A stretch of DNA of 64,000 nucleotides, taken from contig NC_073693.1 in assembly GCF_029784155.1 (NCBI RefSeq), forward strand, positions 190,333,127 through 190,397,126, given 5' to 3'. How positions within the stretch are numbered: the stretch's first letter is position 1; each line of letters starts with the position of its first letter. Positions 31,511 to 43,100 of the stretch are shown piece by piece. The notes beneath the pieces were generated by a model. That model was not told the DNA's origin. It made no database searches and worked only from the letters and a program-made list of their open reading frames with translations. Origin of the DNA: Uranotaenia lowii (lineage: Eukaryota > Arthropoda > Insecta > Diptera > Culicidae). A program made the position numbers and the translations under genes.

Positions 31511-31948
31511 TTATAGACGATACACCATGCTTTTTTGCGGTATCTCGGAGAGAGAGGTTAGGGTTTCGCTTGAAACTCTCTCGGCAACTCTCTTTGTCGT
31601 CTCAGCGGCTTCCGGTTTTCGATTTCCCCCCGATTCAGACTTCCTGGCTGTCGACAAACGTTCCTCAAACACTGCAATTACATTTGTAACGGTTGATTTG
31701 GCAACTTTTAGCGATTTTGCCAGCTTTGCGTGCGAGTAGTTCGGATTTTCGCGATGCGCGAGCAAAATATTGATACGCTGCTCTTCTTCCTTGGACGGCA
31801 TTTTCACAACTGAAGAGTGAATTCCAAAATCAAAATAGGAGCAACATTCTACACACACACCTTCAAAATGAGGGGTGTTCAGGTTTGTTAAATGCAAAAT
31901 TGAAAGAAATACGTCAAGTTGATATTGACCAAATTTTGACCGTATCAC
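31511..31948 (-). pseudogene. Mariner-superfamily transposase, N-terminal fragment
   Basis: The frame contains a helix-turn-helix start: MPSKEEEQRINILLAHRENP, then YSHAKLAKSLKVAKSTVTNV. A basic linker follows and it ends EIPQKSMVYRL, where full-length proteins go on to the DD(D/E) catalytic domain. That domain is missing: the copy is cut at 31511. The end of the element (minus strand) starts near 31948 with the TIR GATACGGTCAAAATTTGGTC. The first ~48 residues of the open frame are upstream leader; the protein start is probably the Met near 31802. Confidence 0.75.
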
Positions 31949-32313
31949 CCTTTAGGCCTAGAATCAATTTAAGCCTGCAGTGCATAATTTTTTCAAATGT
32001 TGGGTCATTTGGGGCACTCTAATGTGTAACCTCAATTTCCACGTTTTACAACATTTGCAATCCTGATGCTCGAAAAATATTACTTCGATCACTATTTTCC
32101 AACGTAAATAAGGTAGGAACAAATTTAAAATTCTTCTTTCGTCCGATTTTCCCGAAAATCGTGAAAGGGGGAAATAAATAAAATCAAAGGTTGGTTATTG
32201 AAAAATTTGATAAATTATTGAAAAATTCAAATATTTGCAACACCGAAAGTCAAACTGTAGAAGATAAAAAATGTATCACTTTTTGTATTCGATTTTTTTC
32301 AAATTTTCGATCT

Positions 32314-33630
32314 AAAGGTGCATTTACAGTTCTTTCGAACGTGAAAATGAAAAAACTTATATTCTTCAAAAACTCGACTATGCTGCATTTCATGGCTGCG
32401 AAACTAGGTGGAATAGATGCGGAATGGTTGAACGATTATTTTTGAACTGATTTCCTTGTTCAAAGCCCTTTAATATTAATTTTATTTCAATTCCCCCGAT
32501 TTTCACTGCGGAATATTTTTTCCGCGTTCACTGACATTCCGCTCGAAGTGTAAACGCACTGAGCGAACGTGAAAACGGAAAACGAACAAGAGTGGTGAAT
32601 ATAAATTCCGCGTTCATTTTCACGTCCGAATGGCAATGTGCATTCTGAAAAAAATTTCACCGATGACGGAAAAATTTTTGCTTCATAAAAAATTAGTTTT
32701 TTAATTTGTAAGCACATTTGAAGGCAATTAAAGGCTTAAAATACTACGAGTTTGAAATGAAACGCATACGATATTTTTTTTTAACTTTAAAACCCGCTTG
32801 GGCATCATTTAATTGCACCTGTTGGTAGAGTTTCTCGACGAATAAATGTACCTGTTGGAAGAGCTTCTCAACGAATAAATGTAAATGAAGATCATCGAAT
32901 GGCCAGATTCCATTGAAATAAAAAAAATAGATTCCGCTTTGTTCAAATGTGTGTTTCAGAAAAGGTATGGAAATAATTATAAAAATTTATGAAATCATTC
33001 AAAAATGATGTGTTTTAAGGAGAACTGAAAAGCAGAAAAATTAACAAACAAAAGAGTACTGATGCATTTTAATTAAATAAAAACCTTTTCAATTGTTTCA
33101 CTAATTAAAAGGTGTTAAAAGTAATTTTGAAATTTTTGTTTGTCAATTTTTAATCAAGAACAAAAAATGGCTATCTTGTAGAAGTTATATTCATAACGTC
33201 CTTTCAATAAGTTTTTCAAAAGAAACGAATCGCTAAAGCTCGTTACTCCTTGATCGATAAATACTTTTTGGGAGTACTTTAAATTCATAAAATTTAATTT
33301 AAATTCATTGTATTCAAAGATAAGAACTTTGGGATTATTTGATTAAATCAATCGTTTTCAAAGCTGAATCTGTTTTGAAGAAGAACAATATGTTTTTTTG
33401 AGAAATTTGAATTTCAATTTGAGCATTGGTTCGACAAGTATCGATCAAAACATTGGTTGAATGATCTGTCATTTTCCGATCGAAACCAATTTCTACCCGC
33501 AGTTGAACAAACCTCTTACTAATTTTGAAGATTTGACCGATTTGACATTTCACTGCGGAATATTTTTTCACTGTGGTGAGTTCACGTTCACGTTCGAGTT
33601 CGAGTTCACAAGAACTGTAAACCGGGCTTA
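32314..33630. mobile_element. TIR element with TTTACAGTTCT ends
   Basis: GTGCATTTACAGTTCTTTCG near 32318 faces CAAGAACTGTAAACCGGGC near 33608-33626. CACTGCGGAATATTTTTTC occurs near 32503 and again near 33551. Subterminal CGAACGTGAA blocks recur. Part of a C-like end (GTTCGACAAGTATCGATCAA) lies inside near 33430. No gene seen. Confidence 0.55.
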
Positions 33631-34126
33631 AGACAATTCCATTTTTCAACTTACTGCAATAAAGATTGTATGCAAGTCTGTTGAAAATTTGGATTATTTT
33701 TTATTATTCCGAGATGTTTCAACTCCAAGTGACAAAAGAAGGATTGCAATTTGTTCCAGCCTAAGGAAACTTTCTTAAATTTATAAATTATTTCACGCAC
33801 GCTTTTTATTTCCTACCGTCTTATCAAGCTTTATCTCGCCACTCTGTCCGGTTCTCAAACTGACGTCTATCCGTCAATGTCATCAGAAGTTGATCGCCGA
33901 TGTAGTCCCAATCAAGTCGATCATGCCGAGGGGCTGAGGCTGGCGCTACTAACACAGCAAATAACTTCTTAGGACGAAGGAATTCTCCTATGTTTAGTCG
34001 CTAAACAAAGGAAGTTTTTATTGGGATGAACGTAATTGGAGAAAAAAATGGTTTTTATTGCTAATCATATGCACAGCCAATATTCGAAATGTAATTTTGA
34101 AATGAAATATAAATTTGATACTGAAT
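33631..34126. other. No recognised feature
   Basis: Unique-looking sequence, somewhat richer in G and C near 33830-33960; no open frame of interest. Confidence 0.4.
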
Positions 34127-34278
34127 ACAGCCGGTTGTGTTTGAAGAAATAGCTGGTTTCCAGCCATTTGAATTGCTAAAAACCAGCATTAACGTTTGCT
34201 GTTTTTTTTGCTGGAAAGTCAGCGGGACAAAAACCAGCAAAATTTTGCTGCTTTCAAACAAAAAAAAATTTGCTGTGT
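34127..34278. mobile_element. Small foldback/MITE with ACAGC...AGCTGG ends
   Basis: ACAGCCGGTTGTGTTTGAAG near 34127 faces CTTTCAAACAAAAAAAAATT-TGCTGTGT near 34252-34278. AACCAGCA and its complement recur several times inside. Confidence 0.5.
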
Positions 34279-35745
34279 ACCTAGTTTATGCACGTTTAGT
34301 TCGCCAAATGTGTAATGATTTCAGGGCTAGAAGTTGGTCACTTTTTAGTAACTTTGTCACTTTTTTCAGGCTGGTCACTCACAAGTTACTTTTTTCGAAA
34401 TTTGGTCACTAAAGTCACTATTTTTTTTAAATAATTTCTTTAGCCTATTTTTTTTAGTTATTTCTCCTTTCTTTCCTTTCGAGTCCTGTGGAAATTTACA
34501 CGACCTAAATTGGGAGAATGGCTCCGGTTCAGTAAAGGAAGATTATTGTTTTGTTTTGCTTTGATGTATAACTCTTGAACATTATTTCAATAAAAATTTT
34601 AATTTAAGCAAAAATCGTTTTTTGCCTTAAAAAAAAATTTTTTTTTTTTTTTAATCAAGAAAAAAAGCGTTATTAATAAATTTATTACCTAAAATATTTC
34701 CTAAAGAGACACTCTTGCATTACATGTTCAACCAAAATTTGTAGTATTATGATTTTTAAAGCTTGAGTTTGTTAAAATATGATTCTAAAATTAATTTTAA
34801 AATATCAATCAAAATCTGTACAGTGCACTTCATCACATGGCAGGAAACTTCCATGCTATTAAAACTCTTGTTTGTATTGAATGAAAGGTAAACTTGTGAA
34901 AAGTGACTCAATTGAATTGAAAATATCAGATATTTCATTTCTAAGTTCCTTTATTTCTAGACATTTTGGAAACATTACCTTCATAGATATCAATTTAAGA
35001 TTTCAAAACATATTTGAAGTTTTCGATAACTTTCAGTAATTTCTGTACCTTTTTAGAGGTTGACTGATATATTTTCTAAAATATTCTAAGAAATTTCTGA
35101 GGTGTTTCTTGGATCTGTTATTTTGTTCAAGAATTGTGTTAAATCATTTGTGAATATTTTTTCAAAAATTTCTTCCTTTTTGAACCTCATTTTTTTCTAG
35201 TAAATGTTTCTATTGATTAATATATGAATCGTGCAATAATGTCTGCAGTGGATCTCTTTGGAAATGTTTCATTTTTGAAGGTAAATTCTCTTTGAGTAAG
35301 TTTGAAATCCGAAAAATTTTACTCTACCTTGAAGATTAGTCGCGTAAATGTTTTGAGCTTTTTTGTGTTATTATCTTGAATCTTAAGTCAATTTTTCGCT
35401 TAGCTTTTTTTTATCATTGTCAATTTTCTGTCAACATTTTGTCGTTTATCTATTTTCAATCTTTTATCATTATTTTTTCACTTTTTCATGAGGACCTACT
35501 TATTTTTGATTTTATGACCCTTCATGAAATGAAATTACTTTAAATGTAAATCTTAACTCAATTTTAAGTATATTCTTAGAACTTTTCGTTGAACATGTGC
35601 TGGTTTTTCATTTGATTTTGTAGATTTCTCCCATATAACAATTTTGATTAAAATTTTTGGTTTCTGTTAATTTATTTCGAATGGTTAACTTTTTTCAATA
35701 TTATTTTAGACTTTTTCAACTGTTTTAGTGACATTGAAAAAAAAA

Positions 35746-35778
35746 CGGATTTGGGTGTATAGCATACACCCAAATCCG
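35746..35778. repeat. Perfect hairpin, 14-bp arms
   Basis: CGGATTTGGGTGTA at 35746-35759 and its exact complement at 35765-35778 enclose TAGCA. The sister copy at 36856 keeps only one arm (TGATTTGGGTGAAC), so the hairpin arose after the duplication. Confidence 0.9.
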
Positions 35779-36245
35779 AATTTTTTCATTGTTCACACTA
35801 TAGAGCGCAGTTTCAAAATATGTGGATTTTTGTTTTCAAAGAAAATGGATGAACTCGAAGTTCTTGTCGGACTTAGTTGTCCTAGTCCTTTGGGTACGAT
35901 CTTTTGGTTCCCTGCCATTGTTTTCTTAGAACTTTAAGATCCTGCGGACGCTATTCTTGAATTAAATAAGCTCATTTGAAATGTTCCTCTTTTGTCCAAC
36001 GTATTGCTTTTCTACTAGTGAGACCAAGAGCCTTTCAAAAAACGTTTTTCAATTAACAAAATTGTCTTTGAAGCGTTTTATTTTAGTTTTTAAAGTCATT
36101 TTTAGTTAGTTTCGTCTTGACCTGGTCACTAATTTTACCCTAATTTCACTTCAAAGTAACTAAAATGCCCTACTTTTTTACCGCATGATCGCTTCTAGCC
36201 CTGTTTTTTAAATAAACGATTTCACCGATTTACACGCGTTTTCCC

Positions 36246-36270
36246 TTGACCAAATTTTGACCGTATCACC
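36246..36270. mobile_element. Solo mariner terminal repeat
   Basis: TTGACCAAATTTTGACCGTA plus TCACC matches the terminus at 31926-31948, in the same orientation. No transposase is attached. Confidence 0.6.
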
Positions 36271-37315
36271 TTTTATTTTGTTATTTTACCGATTGTAAAA
36301 TGTTTTTCCCGCGTCGCGTATTAGTTTTTGTTTTGTTTGGTAGCTTTTTTTATCTTTTAGAAGTTAAGTCAGGTCAGTTTATAAGTCAGCTTCTGTATTG
36401 GACCCTATTTCTAAAAGCGCTTGACAAATCTTCACCGAATTTTTTACATGTTTTCATTCTGTTATCTACTAGATAGGTTAACTGAAAATTTTATCAATGT
36501 CCATCCATGCATTCAAAAGTTATTCTCAAAACAAAGTGTTCATTTTTTTTTCGATTACACTCTTTAAATATGGTCGCTGAGGTCAGTGAATAGGGTGTCC
36601 AAACTTAGATGAGTGGTTCTCGACGAAAAGTACGAAATTTCATCAAAACAACATCGGAATAATTGAAGTGCAATAAAAACCCTACATTTTGATTATAAAA
36701 CATTTTTATTTCGTTTACATAACTCCGAGATAGACCCTTTTTAATGCGTCCAGATTTTGCGTGATCCATGCTTTATTTATTAATTTCAGTACATTGGTAG
36801 AATTTTCGTTTTAATTTGAGTTTTCTTCAACTGTGTTAGTAGCTTTGAAAAAATCTGATTTGGGTGAACTTGGAAAATTTGTAGGTTTGTTTTTTCAAAG
36901 GAAATCGATGAACTAAAAGTTTCCATTGGGCTCAGTTGTAGCCTTTCGGGTACGATATTTTAGTTCTCTCCCACTGGTGTTTCAGAACTTTGAGAGCACG
37001 GCACCCTCCCAAATAAACGCATTTCATCATCATCAGAACTTTAGGATTCTGTAGTCGTAATTCCTAAATCATCAAAACTCATTTAGGTAAAATGTTCCTT
37101 TTTGTTCAACATATGCCTTTCTACTAGGGATGCCAAAAGCCTTTTAAAAAACTTATTCGCAACAAGCGAAATTGTCTTGGAATCGTTCTACAGCAATTTT
37201 TGACATCACATTTGAGTTACTTTTCGACTTGGTTTGGTCACTATTTTTACCCTAATTTTACTCAAAAGTAACTATTTTTCCCTACTTTTTTGCCTCATGA
37301 TCACTTCTAGCCCTG

Positions 37316-39626
37316 TGATTTATCGAAATCGGGACCGAAAACATTGTTCCAAAATATCTTCCGGCAAAATAATGCTTTGTAAAAATGGCGTCTCAAACTT
37401 ATTCAGCACCAGACTAGTTTCACAAAAATTACATAAAAAACTGAAAAATTGGTCACCTTGTTCTGTACATGTAAGTAGGTACATTAAAAAGCCAAAAGCT
37501 AGATGGATGCTTCCTGATGGGTTTATTTTTTAATTCCTCTCCTTGGAAATGATGTTCCCTGGGTAATGTACGCTATATAGCGAAAGATTTTTTTTCCATG
37601 CAACGAGATGGCTTTTCAAATCAGTTCAGTTATTTTTTTCTGAGACACAGATGAAAGGCTCTTTTGATGAAATCGCGATAAGCTTTGATGTTTGATGAAT
37701 GTTGTAATACATGTATGTGTATTTCTTCTCATGTTCTAAAGAATATTTGCGTTTCAAAATCTTTCCAATAAAAGTGAGGAAACTGAAATGGTGAAATTGC
37801 ATTTCAAAAATTTAGACATAAAAATGTGTGTCACCAGTCAGTGCATTGTGAATTGCTTTTCTTCCATGGCGGAGGATTTTCATTCATACTGCGCGACGGC
37901 TTACACAATAAATTTTTATTGTGGATTCCATGAAGTACCATTTCAATCATGATGAGTGCCATGTCACAGGTAGTCCTTTACCTGTCCTACTGGCCTAGCC
38001 TTCTTGACCCATACCCGGTCCCGAACGGTGGAAACCTCCTTCATTCCTATTCTGATATTGGTCAGGATACCTCAAGTAGAACATGAGAATGAGGAGAGAA
38101 TAAAAACTAGGACTCACACAGCATTTTTGTCAGAAATGAAAGCAAGCAGTCTTTTTTCATCATCGCGCGTTGATTTATTTCTGCATTCCTCGCTTCGTTC
38201 TTGTTTCTTTGTTCGTTCGGTTATAATTCCCTCGCCCAGGCCTTTTTCCTCTTCACTTTTACCAGTCAGTATCGTCTTCGCCGGCGGCGAGATACCGGGA
38301 AAAGATACTGGCCGCTGTGATGCTGCGAATAGGAAGTAAACCGAAAAGAGCAACTCGGTTCATTCTGTTCTTCTTCAGACAGCTGCAGTGGCGCCTAGCT
38401 CGTCTTTTATAATGACAAAACAATAACACCATATAGACCAATCTTCCACTCTTGCAGGCAAACGTGTCTGGATAGCTTCCCTCCTTCACACTTTGCTGCC
38501 CGCTGCTGACGGGGTTACGGTGGGCAATTTAGGCATTTGGCCTAGGCTATGCTAGGATGATCATGGGAATATCCATGAGAGAGAGAGCTTTTTGCCCCGA
38601 TTGATCATGATTGGCGCTGTGATAATGACTGTTGTTAGTGTTGAACGAAGTGTTTGAGCATCATAGTATGAAAAATTACTTGCAACAGGTTTTGAGTGTT
38701 AAGCCTCGTCCACACTGGGCAACTTAAACTGCGATTTCGATTGATGAGACTTGCTTATGTTTACATTTTGGTTGCTGAAAGTCTCCCATAGTTGTCGGGA
38801 GACTTGAGACATGCACTCAGAAATGAAAAAGATATAAAATTATCATTTTTCAGGTATTTTAACGCTTGTTCGTACCCACGTACAGTGTTTTTTCTCTGGG
38901 TGTAAAAACTGAGATATTTCTTGCCGAGAAAAATCTCGGTTATTGAAATTTGTGCATTGAGTGTATGTATAGGTATGTATGGTAGCCACCTTGGGTGCAC
39001 GGCTGTACCGCAGTTGTGGGTTGTGGCTCAGATTAAAATTTATGCATTGAGTGAGATTGAGACTGAAGCGACATCTCACGATAGAAAAAAAATTGTCGGG
39101 GCTTTAGACAAACGCTTAAAGCAGAACTATGCAAATAAAAGTTAACAAAAATCTGTGGATTTTCGTTCAAATTCTATGGTCGATATTCATAATTGACCGC
39201 AGCATACATGCAGGCACATTATTTCCTCAAGAACAACTTGCTGATATTGAGTCCGCCCCTCACATTCTGGTTAGCTAGGATTCAAACGCACAGAAGTCAA
39301 AGGTTTATAGTGAAATTCAAAACGCCAGTATGCCATACCAATGCCTTGCTTTGCTTTCTAATTGGAACGCAGAATGGAAAGGAAAGCTTCGTCGCTTGAG
39401 CATGACATCAACCTCACAATTTTGCATTTTTGTACTGGTTCACTGTTTTATTTTGTTTCAATGAGAGAGTAACGTTGTTTTCTACTAAATGATATAGAGT
39501 TGCATTTTTTAACATTCAATTGTAGTAGAATTTTGTTACATCATTCAAAGGAAAAAATGATTTCATTTGGAAATATTTCAACATTCTCGGTTATTTTTAT
39601 TTTCAGAAATAGTTTTATATCATCAG
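37316..39626. other. No recognised gene
   Basis: Mostly unique-looking intron sequence. 38000-38500 and 38560-38640 are less AT-rich, with frames on both strands that look like chance. Confidence 0.35.
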
Positions 39627-39679
39627 TTTATTCTATAACGGATTGTATACCTTAGATATACAATCCGTTATAGAATAAA
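39627..39679. repeat. Perfect hairpin, 23-bp arms and 7-base loop
   Basis: TTTATTCTATAACGGATTG and four more bases (39627-39649) are exactly complementary to 39657-39679; loop CCTTAGA. It sits directly beside the 3' edge of the reverse-transcriptase fragment. Confidence 0.95.
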
Positions 39680-39695
39680 GGAAATGTTATTTACA

Positions 39696-39912
39696 GTAAG
39701 ATAAGGTCCTAAATGAGACCCCTGAGGCACACCAGAGGCTTCAGTTACAGATTTGGATAATTCGTTTTGGAAGCGAACGATTAGTGTTCGATCGGCTAAA
39801 TATGATTGTGTGTAGATAAAATTTGGATGAAAGCCATTTTTTAATTTGAAGATTAAAAGGAGTATGTCAATGCGATCAAATGCTTTGCTAAAGTCGATAT
39901 AATTAGTTTGAA
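39696..39912 (-). pseudogene. LINE reverse transcriptase fragment
   Basis: The minus strand reads IDFSKAFDRIDILLLIFKLK, then NGFHPNFIYTQSYLADRTLI, then VTEASGVPQGSHLGPYL. These are the RT motifs with the first catalytic Asp (DFSKAFD) and SGVPQGSxLGP, as in Jockey-like non-LTR elements. The frame is open over about 72 codons but both sides are missing, including the YxDD box. Confidence 0.85.
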
Positions 39913-40002
39913 CATGAACACGGTATTAATAACGTACTAACGATTCAAAAAGTTTGGAGATGCAATACAGAATAGCTATTCCTCGATACTTCTTACATCA
40001 AG

Positions 40003-40149
40003 TTCAAGTATTACGCAACAGAATTTAACATTTTCGACTCCCCTTCCCTCCCTACCTAACACATTCTTTTAAGTTATTCTATCCAAAATCCACCAAGCGT
40101 GACAAGCTCTTATACCCCCTCCCCCTAAACGCGTTACGTAATATTTGAA
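40003..40149. mobile_element. MITE with TTCAAGTATTACG ends
   Basis: TTCAAGTATTACGCAA near 40003 faces GTTACGTAATATTTGAA ending near 40149. The interior holds C-rich blocks (CCCCTTCCCTCCC, CCCCCTCCCCC). Non-coding. Confidence 0.7.
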
Positions 40150-43100
40150 TGATTCCAAAGAAGTTATTGGTGCACATTTGCACATACAATAAGAATGAAA
40201 TGTTACTTAAACGCAAAAAAAAACAAAGTTAAACGATCGCTCAGAGCTGAAATTTAATCGTCCGTTATAATATTACTAAATTTCGTGTGAAATTGTCGGT
40301 ACCATCAACTTCACGTTAGCAGATGATCGCACAAAGTTAACCATTCAGTTACCTGTGGCGGCATCAGGTATCGACAACCTGAGCGACGAGCGACAGCCGA
40401 CTTTTATAAAGTATTAAGTGTCGCGCTGCTGAATAGGGGCAATAAACTTATAGAAAATCATGGGTCCAAAATTATCCAAATAAAAAAGGAGTGGTGTGTT
40501 CACCCAGACGTCGTCGTCGTTGCTTTCGTTCCTTCGTCTACACATTTTTTGCCCTGGGCGTCTTCATACGGTCGCCGAAAAATGACACACCAAATAGGGT
40601 GGAAGATGATGATGAGAGAAGAAAAGGAGCAATATATATTGAATATCAGCGTCACCGCCGCCGACGCCACTTTTTGTATGGTTTTCTTTAATGTTCCGCA
40701 TATATTCCGTAAGTCAGCGCAGCGGTGCATAATTGCGTCAATATTTAGATTTTTCAACGCTTCCAACATTCAATTGTGAACGAAACTGCTAACTCCGGTC
40801 ATTGTCGTCGTTTACATTATTCAAATTGCTCGTCAGCAGAACTGGATTCTTGTTTGTTGAACCGATCGAGGGAATAATGAATTTTGAAGGAACAAGTTTA
40901 TAAATCGTCGAGGCTTGTTTTTTTATTTGAGGGTTTTTTTTTGTTTTAAGAAGCGATAACATAGTTTCAGATATAAGATAGTTCAATCCAAGGTGAATAT
41001 AGAGGAAGTGTTATCGTATGTCAAATTTCCGATTCAGCCATTTTGGCCATTTTGGTTTTGCAACTGTGGAATTCATGCAGTTTGTTTACCAACAAACCAC
41101 TGAACAGCTGAGCAAATATTTTTATGTTTGTAAACTAACTTATTGTGCACCCCGCGCACTCCTCGCCTACTTACTCTGAAAGTTGGAGAACCTCGTGTTT
41201 CTAAAAATCTTGGTTCCCTCAATAGATACTTGATTTAATTATGAAAGTGTTGAAATTTTGAATCATGGTTTGCTTGTGCAAACTTGTGCAAACATCGAAG
41301 CCGGCAATTTACGAGCGTCCGTAAATTGATTTTTTGATCTAATTATCGATCGAAGCTCATTGCACATCATAACAAACTTTTTTTTCAACTGATACATAAC
41401 TCGAAAAAAAATTAAAATATTACATAAAAGCATTTTACAATAATCTATACATCATGTTTACAGATATGTAAAAAAATCAAGTGATATGTTTGTTATCGGA
41501 CTTAGTTTTTGCAGACAGCTAGAATTGTTGACTGAAAATCTACCTGATCGCATGCGAGACAGTTGTATCGAAGAAAAAAAAATCTAAACATGGTGTTCTT
41601 ACGTGAAAAAATATCTATGTACTCTCTGACAGTTATTAGAACTATACGCGTGCGCCAATATGCCCCTCGCAGCGAACTTTCACGCCAGCCGGATGGGAAT
41701 CCGGGGGGATAAGGACGGCCGTGTGATTTATCGTTCTCCTGAGATAATTGCCGATGGGTTCAAATGTTTTGGGTTCACATGCAGCGCAAACAGAACCGGC
41801 GAAACTTCTTTTACGACTGGCGGCGATTTATTGTAAGATGTTATAATATGTTTCGCATTTTAGGGGGAATCGGTTGGGCATTTTTTTTTTTCATCTCTCA
41901 CCTCCTCACCTCTTTGTCTAGCCGTGTGTGTTTTGTTTGAATTTCTTCGTACTCGACCGATTGTGTTTTGCTCTATACGGACTACCCTCTCTTCGGTTGA
42001 GTGCTTTTATTTACCTCGATTCGTGCCTTTGAGCGTGGTCAGTTTGTTGGCTCTTTAGGATAATTGCACTCAAGAGCACTTGAATTTAATGGTAAACAAA
42101 ATCACTGTCGTAAGGGATAAATCCATCCAGACATTTTCGTTTTGTTGGTTGCATAAATTTAGTATTGAAGTCTTCCCCTTTTTTGCGTAAAACTTTGATT
42201 GGATTCAGTCAAGGCATTTAAATACCTTTGCTGGTGAAATTTATATTTATAGAGTAAAGTTGAATTGGGTTTCAGCATTCACTGCTAAGTATGTTTCATT
42301 GATTAAACGTTTTATTTTTTTTTTAATTGTAGTCAAAAAAGAAATGTATTTAAGAATCTCGAAACTCAGGTTTTAATTTTAGCTCAAAACATTGAATTCT
42401 TTAGCTATCGATCCACTCGCGACCCAACAATAATTCTGGTGGAACGGGGATAAAATTAGTGTAGCGTTTAAATTTTCGATTTTCTAGACAAAAATACCGT
42501 CACTTTGGGTGGTCGAGTCAAAACTATAATATACGTATATGTATACACTACTCAATGAACTGAACTTACTTTCAACCAGAGGGATTTGAAAGATTACGGT
42601 GCAGTCGCTGGGCCTAATTTGGGAACAGCTCTAAGGGAATATTATTTAATGGTTGAGCAGTTTTCTATCTTTGAGTGATTGGCTTAAGCGATTTTCCGAA
42701 TCGGGATGATCAACAAGTCAAAAGCGTGGAATTCCTTTGGAGACGTATAGAGAAAGAGTGAAAATACATCCGATGGCATCTGCTGCCATTCAGCAGCGAG
42801 GGTGGTAATGGACGTGAAAAAACAGATCTGTCTCACCTTTCATTCGTTAGACGGCCAAACATTTACCTGGGCAGTTTTAATCACATCAACCGAAACCGAA
42901 GACGAGACACGGTGGCGGAACTGTTCACATGCTCCGGACACCGAATAGACGTTATAAAAACCTATACAACGGCATTCAACTAATCTTTTCATTATTGTAT
43001 TCAATGATCTGCATCATCATCATCATTTGCCTCTGCCTGGCCGTCCCGAAACTTCTTAATATATTTCTCAATTTTTATGTGTTTCTTCTTCCCTTTGCCT

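Larger units (their letters stand above)
34322..37315. mobile_element. TIR element (ends CAGGGCTAGAAG) with a duplicated right end
   Basis: CAGGGCTAGAAGTTGGTCAC at 34322 faces CGCTTCTAGCCCTG ending at 36203 and again CACTTCTAGCCCTG ending at 37315. The 500 bases before each right end (about 35700-36203 and 36820-37315) are diverged copies, sharing GGTCACTA..TTTACCCTAAT, CCCTACTTTTTT and many inner blocks. Between them lie a solo mariner end and unrelated sequence. No transposase. Confidence 0.65.

Noticed and set aside
38000..38500. Possible exon in a GC-richer patch
   Set aside because: Overlapping frames on both strands, no splice sites that pair, and no motif.
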